A stretch of 50,828 nt of DNA from an uncultured Sulfurovum sp. (GCA_902727915.1 CACVAU010000050.1:49678-100505), one strand, 5' to 3'; counted from the first letter of the stretch, positions 1 to 8,989 are shown. Made by a program: numbers and translations. Notes: generated by a model from the letters alone, not told the origin.

Positions 1-747
1 GATATCAGTGCGAATATTGTGGTGAATAATCCTGTGGTAAGTAATACCATTGGGGAATACACGGTGACGTATAATGTAAAAGATAGCAGTGAGAATGAAG
101 CAGAAGAAGTAACAAGAACGGTTAAAGTAATTGCTGTGCCTGATACGACGAAACCGATTATTACGCTTTTAGGAGAATCTAGTATTACAATTTATGAAGG
201 AAGCTCGTATACGGATGCAGGAGCGACAGCAAATGATAACATTGATGGGGATATCAGTGCGAATATTGTGGTGAATAATCCTGTGGTAAGTAATACCATT
301 GGGGAATACACGGTGACGTATAATGTAAAAGATAGCAGTGAGAATGAAGCAGAAGAAGTAACAAGAACGGTTAAAGTAATTGCTGTGCCTGATACGACGA
401 AACCGATTATTACGCTTTTAGGAGAATCTAGTATTACAATTTATGAAGGAAGCTCGTATACGGATGCAGGAGCGACAGCAAATGATAACATTGATGGGGA
501 TATCAGTGCGAATATTGTGGTGAATAATCCTGTGGTAAGTAATACCATTGGGGAATACACGGTGACGTATAATGTGAAAGATAGCAGTGAGAATGAAGCA
601 GAAGAAGTAACAAGAACGGTTAAAGTAATTGCTGTGCCTGATACGACGAAACCGATTATTACGCTTTTAGGAGAATCTAGTATTACAATTTATCAAGGAA
701 GTACTTATAGCGATGCAGGAGCGACAGCGAGTGATAACATTGATGGA
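1..747 (+). repeat. Three near-identical 249-bp tandem repeats coding for Ig-like modules
   Basis: The marker sequence gatatcagtgcgaatattgt recurs at 1, 250 and 499, and a diverged copy starts at 748, giving a constant period of 249 bp (83 codons). Units 1 and 2 look identical. Unit 3 differs by a silent change (aatgtg for aatgta near 571) before its 3' part diverges. Such conservation at silent sites points to recent duplication or gene conversion. The array runs off the left edge, so its copy number is unknown and could be collapsed in an assembly. Confidence 0.93.
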
Positions 748-1188
748 GATATCAGTGCGAATATTGTGGTTAATAATCCAGTAGATACAACTACGCTTGG
801 AAGCTATACGGTAACCTATAATGTGAATGATGCAATGGGAAACAGTGCTGTTCAAGTGAATCGAACGGTTGAAGTAATAGACACAACAGCCAATTATAAT
901 ATCGCTATTGATAACAGCGTTCGTGAAGTGAAAGCAGAATTTGAAGGTTTTACTGTAATTGTTTATACCGATAGAGCATTAGAGGAGAGTCCAAGTAACT
1001 CTACCAAAGCTGTTTATGGAAATATTAATGGAAATAATACAGCTTCCCTGTTAAAAATTAATGATAATTACAGTGATGGTGATGCATTTATTGTTAAAGT
1101 TTATGAAGATGATGTTTTGGTAGGAGAAAGTACCAAGGCTCTATTGAGTGGAGATGTTTTAAACTTTAGTGACATCACAACCAAGTAA
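1..1188 (+). CDS. Ig-like repeat (DUF5011-type) surface protein, 5' end outside the window
   Basis: The frame is open from base 1 and ends at the TAA at 1186-1188, so only the C-terminal 395 residues are seen. They consist of tandem 83-residue Ig-like modules, each opening with DTTKPIITLLGE and containing YTDAGATANDNIDGDIS and GEYTVTYNVKD. This pattern is typical of bacterial DUF5011/HYR-like domains in adhesins and secreted enzymes. The last module is diverged (GSTYSDAGATASD), and a unique tail of about 100 residues follows with no recognisable anchor. The metalloprotease gene starts 10 bases downstream, suggesting co-transcription. Signal peptide, total repeat number and any catalytic domain are unknown because the start is missing. 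The family call is solid; a role in adhesion or matrix formation is inference. Confidence 0.85.
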   Translation, partial: DISANIVVNNPVVSNTIGEYTVTYNVKDSSENEAEEVTRTVKVIAVPDTTKPIITLLGESSITIYEGSSYTDAGATANDNIDGDISANIVVNNPVVSNTIGEYTVTYNVKDSSENEAEEVTRTVKVIAVPDTTKPIITLLGESSITIYEGSSYTDAGATANDNIDGDISANIVVNNPVVSNTIGEYTVTYNVKDSSENEAEEVTRTVKVIAVPDTTKPIITLLGESSITIYQGSTYSDAGATASDNIDGDISANIVVNNPVDTTTLGSYTVTYNVNDAMGNSAVQVNRTVEVIDTTANYNIAIDNSVREVKAEFEGFTVIVYTDRALEESPSNSTKAVYGNINGNNTASLLKINDNYSDGDAFIVKVYEDDVLVGESTKALLSGDVLNFSDITTK

Positions 1189-1198
1189 ATGAGATGGT

Positions 1199-4100
1199 AT
1201 GAAAAAAATTGTTCTCTATTTAATGCTTTTGTCAACGCTTATTTTTGCAGAAAATTTATCGCTTAAAGAGGGTTGGAATTTGCTAGGGGCAAACAGCAGT
1301 TTGTCTTTGGATGAATTAAAAAGACAAATTGGTGTTGAGAATCTTTTGATTGTTCAAGGTGAAAAGAAAACTTATCAAAAAAAGTACGTTGATTCCAACC
1401 AAAACATGTTAAATGATTTTGAAGCTTTTGAAAAGGGTAAGAGCTATTGGGTAAAAGTAGCTTCCAACAGTTCTGTGGCATATTCCAAAATTGAGTATGA
1501 GACAGAACAAAACATAACCCTCACGAGTGGTTGGAATTTGATAAATCCTTATGCTGATTTGAATTTAAGTTCTATTATTGCTCAATTGGGTGTGGAGAAT
1601 GTTGAAGTGATTCAAGGAGAAGATAAAACTTATCAAAAAGCCTATGTCGATAGTAATCAAATCTCACTCAATGATTTTGAGAAGTTTGAAGAACCAAAAG
1701 GGTATTGGATTAAAGTTAAAAATGCAGGGGTGTTGTCTTTTTCTTTTGTTAATAATGCTCCAACCATAATAGGAACAGCCAACAGGGTTGTCTATCTTTA
1801 TGAAAAATACATGTTTACCCCAACTGCTCAAGATGTTGATGGTGATGTATTAACCTTTAGCATTGAAAACAAACCAGCTTGGGCAGAGTTTAACAGCACA
1901 ACAGGAATGCTTAGTGGGTATCCTGTAAGTTCAGATATTGCTACGTTTAGCAATATTAAAATTAGTGTGAGTGATGAAGAAGAGTCAGTCATCTCATTAG
2001 AACCTTTTTCAATTGAGGTCAAAGAGGCACGTAATATTGCTCAACTGTTTGGAAAAGCAACCCAACCACCTAAAAATGGCTATTACTATTATAATGAACC
2101 ATCAAGAGCTATTGATGGAAATTTGAGTACAGCGAATCATACACAATGTTCTGCACCCGACAACTGGTTACAAATAGAACTTCCTACTGCAACCAAAGTA
2201 CATAAGATTGTTTTAAATAATGTCAGTGGACAACAAGCCAGATTAAATGGTTCAACGGTCTATTTAAGTAATAGTATCTACACAGGAAGTGAAGAATTGA
2301 ACAGTGCTGAATCTTTAGGAACACTCAATTCAAATATGATACAAACCATTGAACCTTCAATAATAAACGAAAGTCAATACTTGCTTATTAAAGGAGATAG
2401 TAGTTGTTTACATTTAACCGAAGTAGAAGTTTATGGAGAGTTGACAGGAACACCTTATTTTGAAGGAAAAGAGCGAGAGATTTTTGTTCAAGAATCAGCC
2501 AATAATGGCACACTGATTAGCAATGTGTTGGCTAAAGATTTTCAAGGAGACCGTTTAACCTATAGTTTAGTCGGAGATGTTCCTTTTAGCATAGATAATA
2601 ATGGAAATATTCTAGTCAATGGTCTGCTGGATTATGGTACGTACACTTTTGAGGTTACAGCCAGTGATGGTGTAAACAGTAGCCGTACAAGCGTTAGTAT
2701 TGTTGCCAATTCCCAAGGAGTAGCTGAAAACATAGCCCACCGATTTGGTGTCGCCACACAAAGTTCTGATGAGAGTTACTACTATTATGGTGACCCTGCT
2801 AATGCCATTGATAATAATTTAAGTACCATGAACATGACAGCTGATGAAGGGTGGTTGCAAATAGCTTTACCTAAGGGAACAAAAGTTTCCAAAGTTGTGG
2901 TGCGTAACCGTACTGATGATTGGACAAGTCGAATCAGTGGTACAAAAATCTATGTAGGAACTCAAAACTTTAATGGAACAGCAATTGAGAGTGATTACAT
3001 TAGTACATTAACCAGTTCTACTGAACCTCAAATTTTTACTTTTGATACACTCAAAGAAGGGGATTATATCTTCTTAAAAGAAGATGATGATAACATGCAT
3101 GTACTTGAAGTTGAAGCGTATGGAGTTACCCCTGCAACACCTGTGCTTATGGAACATGAAAGTGAACTCTTAATTCAAGGAACATCGGCTATAGGAACAA
3201 CGGTTACTACATTAGAAGCGATAGATTATCAAGATGATACGCTACTTTATAGCATTGATAATTCAGTCTTTACGATTGATAATCAAGGCAACATAAAAGT
3301 TAATGCTGTGCTTCAAGCAGGAACGTATGATTTAGTAGTGAGTGTTAGCGATGGTGTCAATAGTATTAGTACCAACATAACGGTCACGGTTACCTCTGCT
3401 ACAGCTGTTGAAGATGCGTTGAGTTCAGGTTCGGTACTTAGTGTAACAGAAGAAGAGTTAATAGAAGCAACGCGAGATGAAATTAGCAGTTTAAAAGCAG
3501 GTGACGCTTTACTCTTAGCCATCTATCAAAATGGTGACATTACGTATGATCCAGGAGGTTATGATTCTCAACTGATTAATCTGTATGCTGATGCAAATAA
3601 AGTTTTTCCTATTTTATACGGTAATAAAAACAATGTGTTAGCCATTGTAGGAACAAAAGAAGCCAGTAGATTTTCAGTATTTGCTTCTAATCCTTTAAGC
3701 TTTTTTGATAGTAATGAAAACATGGAGTATGAACCGTATATGAAAAAAGTGTTTGCATGGTTGATGGATGGTGAACCCCTTGATATGACGCTTAATCAAA
3801 GTAGTAAGACCATTGTACTCTCTTTTGCAAACAGTAGCAGTGCTGTGGAGCGTTGGGTCACAAGCACCTATCCAAATTGGACATTAAAAAGTTGTAATGA
3901 TGAAGCCACATTAGAGAGTTGTTACGCTGATGCCGATTTGATTCTTTTAGGTCGTTCGGGTATAGATGCTGATGCAGAAGCATTAGCTCTTGCATTACCA
4001 AAAGTGTTGGTTCAAGGTAAACCTATTTTATACCTACATGATAATTGGGGGCAAAACAATTTATCACAAGTGGTTGCTGATTTATTTGACTTCTCTTTTC

Positions 4101-6013
4101 CTTATGGTGGTAATTATTGGGCAGAAGATGCAGCCTCATGGAATAATATTCAAGAGATGCAATTAGCCCTTTTTACCCAGTTAGGTTATGCCTCAATTGA
4201 TACGATGTTGGCTCATTTTCAAGATAGAGATTATGATTTTGATTGGAGTCAATGTAAAGATGGCTCTAGTGTTGGATCTCAATATGATGACTGTTCTGAT
4301 GTTGTTGGATTGAGTTCTGATTTTCAAGAGGGTGCGACAAAAGTACGAACAATGATGAATGATTTAGATAGCAGTAAAAAAGATATTTTTGCCACTTCGG
4401 ATTATCGTCTTCAAAAACTTTTAGCCCTTATTGGTGATAAGTTTAGACAAAGTGTTAGTTATCCTATGGACAAAGTTACTACAGATGATACAGAATTTAT
4501 GAAATCGTACTACAGTGACCATGCTATTTACAACTACCGAAAACTTAATCCTGCTCAAAATGACATGGGGAACTTCTCACGCAGTGACTTTAGCCATATT
4601 ACACCAAGCACTAAAATAGTGAACTTAACCTCTAAAAAGAATTTTCGTTCAACAGGGGCGTATGCCTTGCCTGGACAAACCGTAAAAGTAACGCGAAATG
4701 ACAGTTCAGATTTAACCGTTAAAGTCTTTATTAATACCTTGCGTTCAGGTGCGACACATCAGTATCAGCCCAACGCGTATAATCGACCTAAATATTTACA
4801 AACACCTCACTTTGAGATTGCATCGGGTGAGACTATTGAGTTGACTTCTCCTTATGGGGGAACGCTACAACTGGAGGTTGATACCAATGATTTACCTATA
4901 GAAGTTACCTTTGAAAATGTTGGAGAACATGCCTACTGGGCAAGTTCGGCTGATGATGCTTCCTTTACTCAAAAGCTTAATGCTGGTGATTTTGATTGGG
5001 CAGAGGTGGTCACTTCTGGATTTGAAGTGCATTCAAAACTGGATAAAATGCAAGATTCGGTCGCTGATGAAAAATGGGGAACAGCCGAAGCCTTGGCCAA
5101 TGCTACCCAGAAGTATATGAGTAACTACCCTCATGTTTTAGCAGGGTTTAAAGGTCCAGGGATTGATGTGGTGGATGAGATTCATGATTTTGCTGATGAT
5201 AAGGGGCTTAGCATTCAAAACTTAGACTTGGTTAAACATATGAATGCTGACCAAGCAACCTGTGGATATGGTTGTTCAGGGAATCCTTATGATGCGTATT
5301 GGGCGTACTCTCCAATAGGTCATGGAGATGTGCATGAGTTGGGGCATGGTTTAGAAAGAGGTCGATTTAAGTTTGAAGGTTTTGAGTTACATGCGATAAC
5401 CAATCCCTACTCTTACTACACCAAATCGAAATATAATGAGACTACAGGGGGAGACCCTGATTGTCAAAACTTACCCTTTAAAGAAGTCTTTGAAGAACTT
5501 CAAGCAAGTGTCAATGAGAGTAACGCTACAGCTTATTTACAAAGCAATTTATGGGAGAGTTCTGGTTGGTCGCAACAGTTTATGGTAACACTTCAAGCCA
5601 TGATGCACACCCAAAAGATGGGCAAACTGGAAAATGGTTGGCATTTATTAGCACGACTGCATATTTTAGAGCGAGAGATAAGCCGTGCTGATGATGATTG
5701 GGAAGCCAACAGAGCTTCATTGGGGTTCAACAGTTATACACTTGATGAGTTTAATACGATGCGTAGAAACGATTGGTTGTTGGTCTCATTCTCTTTTGCT
5801 TCTGGATTGGATTTTAGAGAGTACCTTACCATGATGGGCATTGAGTACAGTCAAAAGGCATCGGAACAAGTAGCAAGTTTTTCTTATGAGAGCGTTCCTA
5901 AAATATTTTTTGTCTCTACACCTAATGGGTATTGTAAGTCAGATGATACTTATGGAGCATTTTTAGATAAGAGTACACTAGAGGTTGATGGTACAACAGC
6001 TTTTCCTTATTAA
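1199..6013 (+). CDS. Secreted ImpA/M60-family zinc metalloprotease with sugar-binding-like modules
   Basis: This 1604-residue protein starts with a signal peptide (MKKIVLYLMLLSTLIFA). Next come two tandem modules of about 75 residues (GWNLLGANSSLSLDELK and GWNLINPYADLNLSSII; about 20-170), a putative Ig domain (about 187-275), and two discoidin-like modules (about 277-415 and 510-645; AIDGNLST and AIDNNLST), each followed by a cadherin-like strand module. The C-terminal half resembles Pseudomonas ImpA: an N-terminal ImpA domain from about 740, then an M60-like catalytic part with the zinc motif HELGH at 1379-1383 and a likely third ligand Glu near 1393. Characterised ImpA/M60 enzymes cleave O-glycosylated proteins; that activity here is inferred from family. 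The start is 10 bases after the repeat-protein gene, so the two probably form one transcript. Confidence 0.85.
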   Translation: MKKIVLYLMLLSTLIFAENLSLKEGWNLLGANSSLSLDELKRQIGVENLLIVQGEKKTYQKKYVDSNQNMLNDFEAFEKGKSYWVKVASNSSVAYSKIEYETEQNITLTSGWNLINPYADLNLSSIIAQLGVENVEVIQGEDKTYQKAYVDSNQISLNDFEKFEEPKGYWIKVKNAGVLSFSFVNNAPTIIGTANRVVYLYEKYMFTPTAQDVDGDVLTFSIENKPAWAEFNSTTGMLSGYPVSSDIATFSNIKISVSDEEESVISLEPFSIEVKEARNIAQLFGKATQPPKNGYYYYNEPSRAIDGNLSTANHTQCSAPDNWLQIELPTATKVHKIVLNNVSGQQARLNGSTVYLSNSIYTGSEELNSAESLGTLNSNMIQTIEPSIINESQYLLIKGDSSCLHLTEVEVYGELTGTPYFEGKEREIFVQESANNGTLISNVLAKDFQGDRLTYSLVGDVPFSIDNNGNILVNGLLDYGTYTFEVTASDGVNSSRTSVSIVANSQGVAENIAHRFGVATQSSDESYYYYGDPANAIDNNLSTMNMTADEGWLQIALPKGTKVSKVVVRNRTDDWTSRISGTKIYVGTQNFNGTAIESDYISTLTSSTEPQIFTFDTLKEGDYIFLKEDDDNMHVLEVEAYGVTPATPVLMEHESELLIQGTSAIGTTVTTLEAIDYQDDTLLYSIDNSVFTIDNQGNIKVNAVLQAGTYDLVVSVSDGVNSISTNITVTVTSATAVEDALSSGSVLSVTEEELIEATRDEISSLKAGDALLLAIYQNGDITYDPGGYDSQLINLYADANKVFPILYGNKNNVLAIVGTKEASRFSVFASNPLSFFDSNENMEYEPYMKKVFAWLMDGEPLDMTLNQSSKTIVLSFANSSSAVERWVTSTYPNWTLKSCNDEATLESCYADADLILLGRSGIDADAEALALALPKVLVQGKPILYLHDNWGQNNLSQVVADLFDFSFPYGGNYWAEDAASWNNIQEMQLALFTQLGYASIDTMLAHFQDRDYDFDWSQCKDGSSVGSQYDDCSDVVGLSSDFQEGATKVRTMMNDLDSSKKDIFATSDYRLQKLLALIGDKFRQSVSYPMDKVTTDDTEFMKSYYSDHAIYNYRKLNPAQNDMGNFSRSDFSHITPSTKIVNLTSKKNFRSTGAYALPGQTVKVTRNDSSDLTVKVFINTLRSGATHQYQPNAYNRPKYLQTPHFEIASGETIELTSPYGGTLQLEVDTNDLPIEVTFENVGEHAYWASSADDASFTQKLNAGDFDWAEVVTSGFEVHSKLDKMQDSVADEKWGTAEALANATQKYMSNYPHVLAGFKGPGIDVVDEIHDFADDKGLSIQNLDLVKHMNADQATCGYGCSGNPYDAYWAYSPIGHGDVHELGHGLERGRFKFEGFELHAITNPYSYYTKSKYNETTGGDPDCQNLPFKEVFEELQASVNESNATAYLQSNLWESSGWSQQFMVTLQAMMHTQKMGKLENGWHLLARLHILEREISRADDDWEANRASLGFNSYTLDEFNTMRRNDWLLVSFSFASGLDFREYLTMMGIEYSQKASEQVASFSYESVPKIFFVSTPNGYCKSDDTYGAFLDKSTLEVDGTTAFPY

Positions 6014-6023
6014 GCTCATGACG

Positions 6024-6057
6024 ATAGATATCGTAGAGATATGGTATCTATTTTTTT
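6024..6057 (+). terminator. Rho-independent terminator after the metalloprotease gene
   Basis: ATAGATATC (6024-6032) pairs with GGTATCTAT (6043-6051), a 9-bp stem with one G.U pair and a 10-base loop, followed by seven T at 6051-6057. It lies 10 bases after the stop codon. Confidence 0.7.
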
Positions 6058-6116
6058 AGTTAGTTTAGGTCTTGGTGTAGTAGAGCTAAAATATTAATTA
6101 AGAAAATAAGAGAGAT

Positions 6117-6147
6117 AACTAAGTTTATAAAAATAATAAACTTAGTT
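6117..6147. terminator. Hairpin between converging genes, candidate terminator for the minus-strand sbt pair
   Basis: A perfect 11-bp inverted repeat, AACTAAGTTTA (6117-6127) and TAAACTTAGTT (6137-6147), encloses a 9-base AT loop. It sits 17 bases beyond the stop of the PII-like gene on the minus strand. There is no clean T run, so termination is likely but not certain. Confidence 0.5.
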
Positions 6148-6164
6148 TCAAGTTTTAACGTGAC

Positions 6165-6479
6165 CTATAATTTTATTTTGTCACTATTTAAGACTTTTGC
6201 ATCATGCGTATAAACAAAAATATGGTAACCCATCTTTCTGTATTTATCTAGCTCCTCGATTAATGTACTTGCTAAGTCATTGGATGTCAATACAACAAAC
6301 ATAACATTCGATTCTCCTTCAGAGTGTCCATCCTGAACACCTGAAACACCATCACCACGAGCAGCTAATTGGGTATAGCCTGTAAGACCATTTTTTTTAA
6401 GAATCTGAATCAGTTTATTTTCAAAAGTACTGTTGATAATAATCTGTATTGACTTCCCTGTAGACATTTCAATTGACAT
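6165..6479 (-). CDS. PII-like signalling protein, SbtB-like partner of the bicarbonate permease
   Basis: A 104-residue small alpha/beta protein. It has an N-terminal strand (GKSIQIIINSTFENKLIQIL), a central T-loop-like stretch (GYTQLAARGDGVSGVQDG) and a C-terminal strand-helix-strand (VMFVVLTSNDLASTLIEEL), matching the ferredoxin-like PII fold. It is encoded 31 bases downstream of the SbtA-like gene on the same strand. In cyanobacteria SbtB binds SbtA and adenine nucleotides to tune bicarbonate import; the same pairing is inferred here. Unlike many cyanobacterial SbtB proteins it has no C-terminal cysteine pair (there is no Cys in the protein), so a redox R-loop is absent. It could also be a PII-like regulator of different ligand choice. 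Confidence 0.75.
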   Translation of the reverse strand: MSIEMSTGKSIQIIINSTFENKLIQILKKNGLTGYTQLAARGDGVSGVQDGHSEGESNVMFVVLTSNDLASTLIEELDKYRKMGYHIFVYTHDAKVLNSDKIKL

Positions 6480-6510
6480 TTTTACTCCTTTTATTCTAAT
6501 TAATTACGTT

Positions 6511-7497
6511 TTAAGCCCCAAGATACCAAACTGTCATTTGGTAAAAAAGTGGAATTCCAACAACAACATTGAATGGGAAAGTAACCCCTAAAGACAATGT
6601 TAAATAATAAGATGGATTTGCCTCAGGTACACCATAACGCATTGCTGGAGGCACGGCGATGTAGGAAGCACTGGCAGACAAAATAGCTAATAAAAAAGTT
6701 CCTCCCACAGAGAAACCAAGCATTGTTCCACCTATAATAATACCAAGTGTCGCCCCAATTAGTGGCATAATCATACCAAAAGCAACAAGGGTGATACCAG
6801 CTTTTTTAAGTGTGTCTAATTTCTTCGCAGCTTCCATACCCATGTCCAATAAGAACAGACATAAAACACCCATAAAAATATCTTGTGTGAAAGGCGTAAC
6901 TTTAGCAAGAGATTCAGGTGAAGCTGTTGCCCCAATAATTAAAGCACCCAATAACACAACAACACTACCATTGGTAAATGCTTCATGTAAAAGAGGACCC
7001 CATTCTGTTTTAACTTTCTCTGTTCCTGCTTTAGCTGCTAAACGTTTTCTGGTAAATGCTGCAATCATTAATCCTACAATAATTGCTGGAGACTCCATAA
7101 TAACCATCATCACAATAGGATAACTTTCATATGTAACTCCAGACATTTCTAAAAATGCAACGGCTGTTAAGAATGTTGCAGCACTTACTGAACCATAGTG
7201 GGCAGCTATTGCAGCAGCATCAAAAGGCTTAATTTTATTTCTGAAACGTAAGAGACCATAACCAATGATAGGTAAAATAAAACCTATAATAGTTGCCCAA
7301 ATAATCGACTCAACAGCTAATCCAAAGTCTGCTTTACCGAGTGCCATACCCCCTTTTAGACCAATTGCCATTAGCAAATAGACACCAATACCTTTGGTCA
7401 TTCCCTCAGGAAATTTAAGGTCTGAATTTATAAGTTTTGCAATAACACCCAATGCAAAAAACATTACTGCTGGTATTAATAAACTATCTAATCCCAT
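6511..7497 (-). CDS. sbtA: Sodium-dependent bicarbonate permease, SbtA family (DUF897)
   Basis: A 328-residue membrane protein of about 8-10 hydrophobic helices. It opens with MGLDSLLIPAVMFFALGVIA and carries the SbtA-like signatures PEGMTKGIGVYLLMAIGLKGG, FDAAAIAAHYGSVSAATFLTA and SASASYIAVPPAMRYGVPEA. Members of this family import bicarbonate with sodium into the cytoplasm to feed CO2 fixation. The central cytoplasmic linker (TRKRLAAKAGTEKVKTEWGP) is where the PII-like partner would be expected to act. A good ribosome site (AAGGAT, 7 bases before ATG) supports the start. It is first in a two-gene minus-strand operon with the PII-like gene. It suggests an autotrophic lifestyle, though no RuBisCO or reverse-TCA gene is in view. 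Confidence 0.88.
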   Translation of the reverse strand: MGLDSLLIPAVMFFALGVIAKLINSDLKFPEGMTKGIGVYLLMAIGLKGGMALGKADFGLAVESIIWATIIGFILPIIGYGLLRFRNKIKPFDAAAIAAHYGSVSAATFLTAVAFLEMSGVTYESYPIVMMVIMESPAIIVGLMIAAFTRKRLAAKAGTEKVKTEWGPLLHEAFTNGSVVVLLGALIIGATASPESLAKVTPFTQDIFMGVLCLFLLDMGMEAAKKLDTLKKAGITLVAFGMIMPLIGATLGIIIGGTMLGFSVGGTFLLAILSASASYIAVPPAMRYGVPEANPSYYLTLSLGVTFPFNVVVGIPLFYQMTVWYLGA

Positions 7498-7539
7498 TAT
7501 TTTATCCTTGAATTAAAAATTTTCTATTTATCGCTTATT

Positions 7540-7566
7540 AGCTTCCAAAACAGATTTGGATAAGCT
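7540..7566 (-). promoter_or_regulatory. Hairpin in the leader of the bicarbonate permease gene
   Basis: AGCTTCCAAA (7540-7549) pairs with TTTGG..AAGCT (7555-7566) to give a 10-bp stem with a 2-base bulge and a 5-base loop, ending 43 bases before the permease start. It could be a leader RNA hairpin or the dyad of a regulator. No known riboswitch is recognised. Confidence 0.4.
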
Positions 7567-7805
7567 CTAAGACTCTTTTCGGATAGTGCAATAGTTTACG
7601 TTAATTATTACTTTAAAGTTTACTTATTAACTCAAAAAAGTAGTACTGAATGTATCAGAAGGTTGCATTTTGTTGAAAATAAACTTGTTGTATATGTATA
7701 GGTTTTTATTTTTTGACGAAAAATGACTATAAAAAAATAAATCAACATTTTACCCCTACAAACCTCTATATATTTGGGTTAAACTAAGAGAATAAAGGAT
7801 TTACC
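7567..7805. other. AT-rich divergent promoter region between the sbt and lipid-modification operons
   Basis: No coding frame of note. It must hold promoters for the minus-strand permease and the plus-strand SDR gene. The only clear element is a ribosome site-like GAG/AAAGGA just before the SDR start (7789-7800). No confident -35/-10 pair could be assigned. Confidence 0.4.
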
Positions 7806-8561
7806 ATGTCATTAAAAGTCTGGATCATTGGTGCAAGTCAAGGCATAGGATTAGAACTTGCACGAACGTACCTCTCCAATAATCATCAGGTTATTATAAG
7901 TGCTAGAGCAACCGAAAATTCCCAAGAGCTTAGTGAGTTAAAAAGTGCTTATGTTAAGCACCTTACGTTTGTCAATATGGATGTCACTAATACTGAAAGT
8001 GTTAGCATGGCTACTCAAAAAGCTTGGGAAACTTATGGTGGTATTGATGTCTGTATTTACAATGCAGGTGCTTATGAAGCCATGAGCATGGACGAATGGA
8101 ACTTGGAACATTTTGAAATGATGAATCAAGTGAATTATGTAGGGGCTGTACGGTTGTCGACAGCGATTGTTCCTCTTTTTAAAACACAACAAAGAGGACA
8201 GCTTGTTTTTAACGCAAGTATTTCCAGTTATCTTGGTTTGCCTTATGGAGGTGGATACTCTGCTCCAAAAGCTGCACTGCTTAATTTTTGTGAGTCCATA
8301 CAGCCTGAACTAGCTACGGTAAACATTAAACTGCAAGTCATAAATCATGGTTTTGTCAAAACACGCTTAACAGCTAAAAATGACTTTGAAATGCCACAGC
8401 TTTTAGAACCTAAAGAGGCTACCGAAAAGATTTATGAAGGGGTAATGCACTCAAAAAAGTTTGAACTTAAATTTCCATGGGCATTGACAGGTTTTTTAAC
8501 GCTATTACGGATGCTTCCTTATGGCATCTCTTTAAACTTAACAAAAAAGGCACTGAAATGA
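7806..8561 (+). CDS. Short-chain dehydrogenase/reductase, first gene of the lipid-modification cluster
   Basis: A 251-residue classical SDR: NAD(P)-binding GASQGIG (9-15), NAG (86-88), and the catalytic set Ser138, Tyr151 and Lys155 (YSAPK). Such enzymes oxidise or reduce alcohol/ketone groups in the cytosol. The substrate cannot be read from sequence. It heads a plus-strand run with an NTF2-like gene (ATGA overlap) and an MFS gene. These gene types recur in gammaproteobacterial and alphaproteobacterial clusters with a FAD oxidoreductase, DUF1365 and a cyclopropane-synthase homologue, some of which are controlled by sigmaE-ChrR or light responses. A part in modifying membrane fatty acids is therefore inferred. 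Confidence 0.88.
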   Translation: MSLKVWIIGASQGIGLELARTYLSNNHQVIISARATENSQELSELKSAYVKHLTFVNMDVTNTESVSMATQKAWETYGGIDVCIYNAGAYEAMSMDEWNLEHFEMMNQVNYVGAVRLSTAIVPLFKTQQRGQLVFNASISSYLGLPYGGGYSAPKAALLNFCESIQPELATVNIKLQVINHGFVKTRLTAKNDFEMPQLLEPKEATEKIYEGVMHSKKFELKFPWALTGFLTLLRMLPYGISLNLTKKALK

Positions 8562-8989
8562 ATACCGAACTTTTAGCCGAAGACTACGCTAACTTTTATG
8601 AAACATTATCTTCTTCTCTAACACAAGAAGATTATGCTGTTTACTTTGATGAAAATTCAAGTTTTGAAGACCCTTTTCAAAAAGTAGAAGGACTTCAAGC
8701 CATTCATCATGTTTTTGTCGATATGTACACAAAGCTTCATGAACCACGTTTTGTTATTAATGAGGTGATATGTTCTCATGACGTTGCGTATGTAAAATGG
8801 AAATTTATCTATGCTATGAATGCCAAAAGTCAAATCAATACCTTTACAGGTGTTTCACGGGTTACTTTTTCGCAACAAGGTAAAGTGCTTAGCCACACAG
8901 ATTATTGGGATGCTGCCCAACATGTCTATGAGAAAATCCCTCTTTTAGGTTCAGTTATACGTTTGGTAAAAAGAAAGTTACATGCTTAA
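8558..8989 (+). CDS. NTF2-like / SnoaL-like small protein
   Basis: A 143-residue protein starting at the ATG that overlaps the SDR stop (ATGA at 8558-8561). A longer frame opens upstream at 8477, but it would run inside the SDR gene and lacks a better ribosome site, so the short form is chosen. The sequence has the pattern of a cone-shaped NTF2 fold: helix (YANFYETLSSSLTQEDYAVYF), then FEDPFQKVEGLQAI, then strands such as VAYVKWKFIYAM and FTGVSRVTF ending in HTDYWDA. The family includes small isomerases, cyclases and binding proteins. In similar clusters it accompanies the SDR and FAD enzyme. Exact function is unknown. Confidence 0.82.
   Translation: MNTELLAEDYANFYETLSSSLTQEDYAVYFDENSSFEDPFQKVEGLQAIHHVFVDMYTKLHEPRFVINEVICSHDVAYVKWKFIYAMNAKSQINTFTGVSRVTFSQQGKVLSHTDYWDAAQHVYEKIPLLGSVIRLVKRKLHA

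Noticed and set aside
1..747. Regular repeats that might suggest a CRISPR array
   Set aside because: The period is 249 bp, there are no spacers, and the repeats stay in frame in one coding sequence.
6791..7123. A 110-codon plus-strand open frame within the permease region
   Set aside because: It is antisense to a clear SbtA-like gene and has no recognisable domain or ribosome site.
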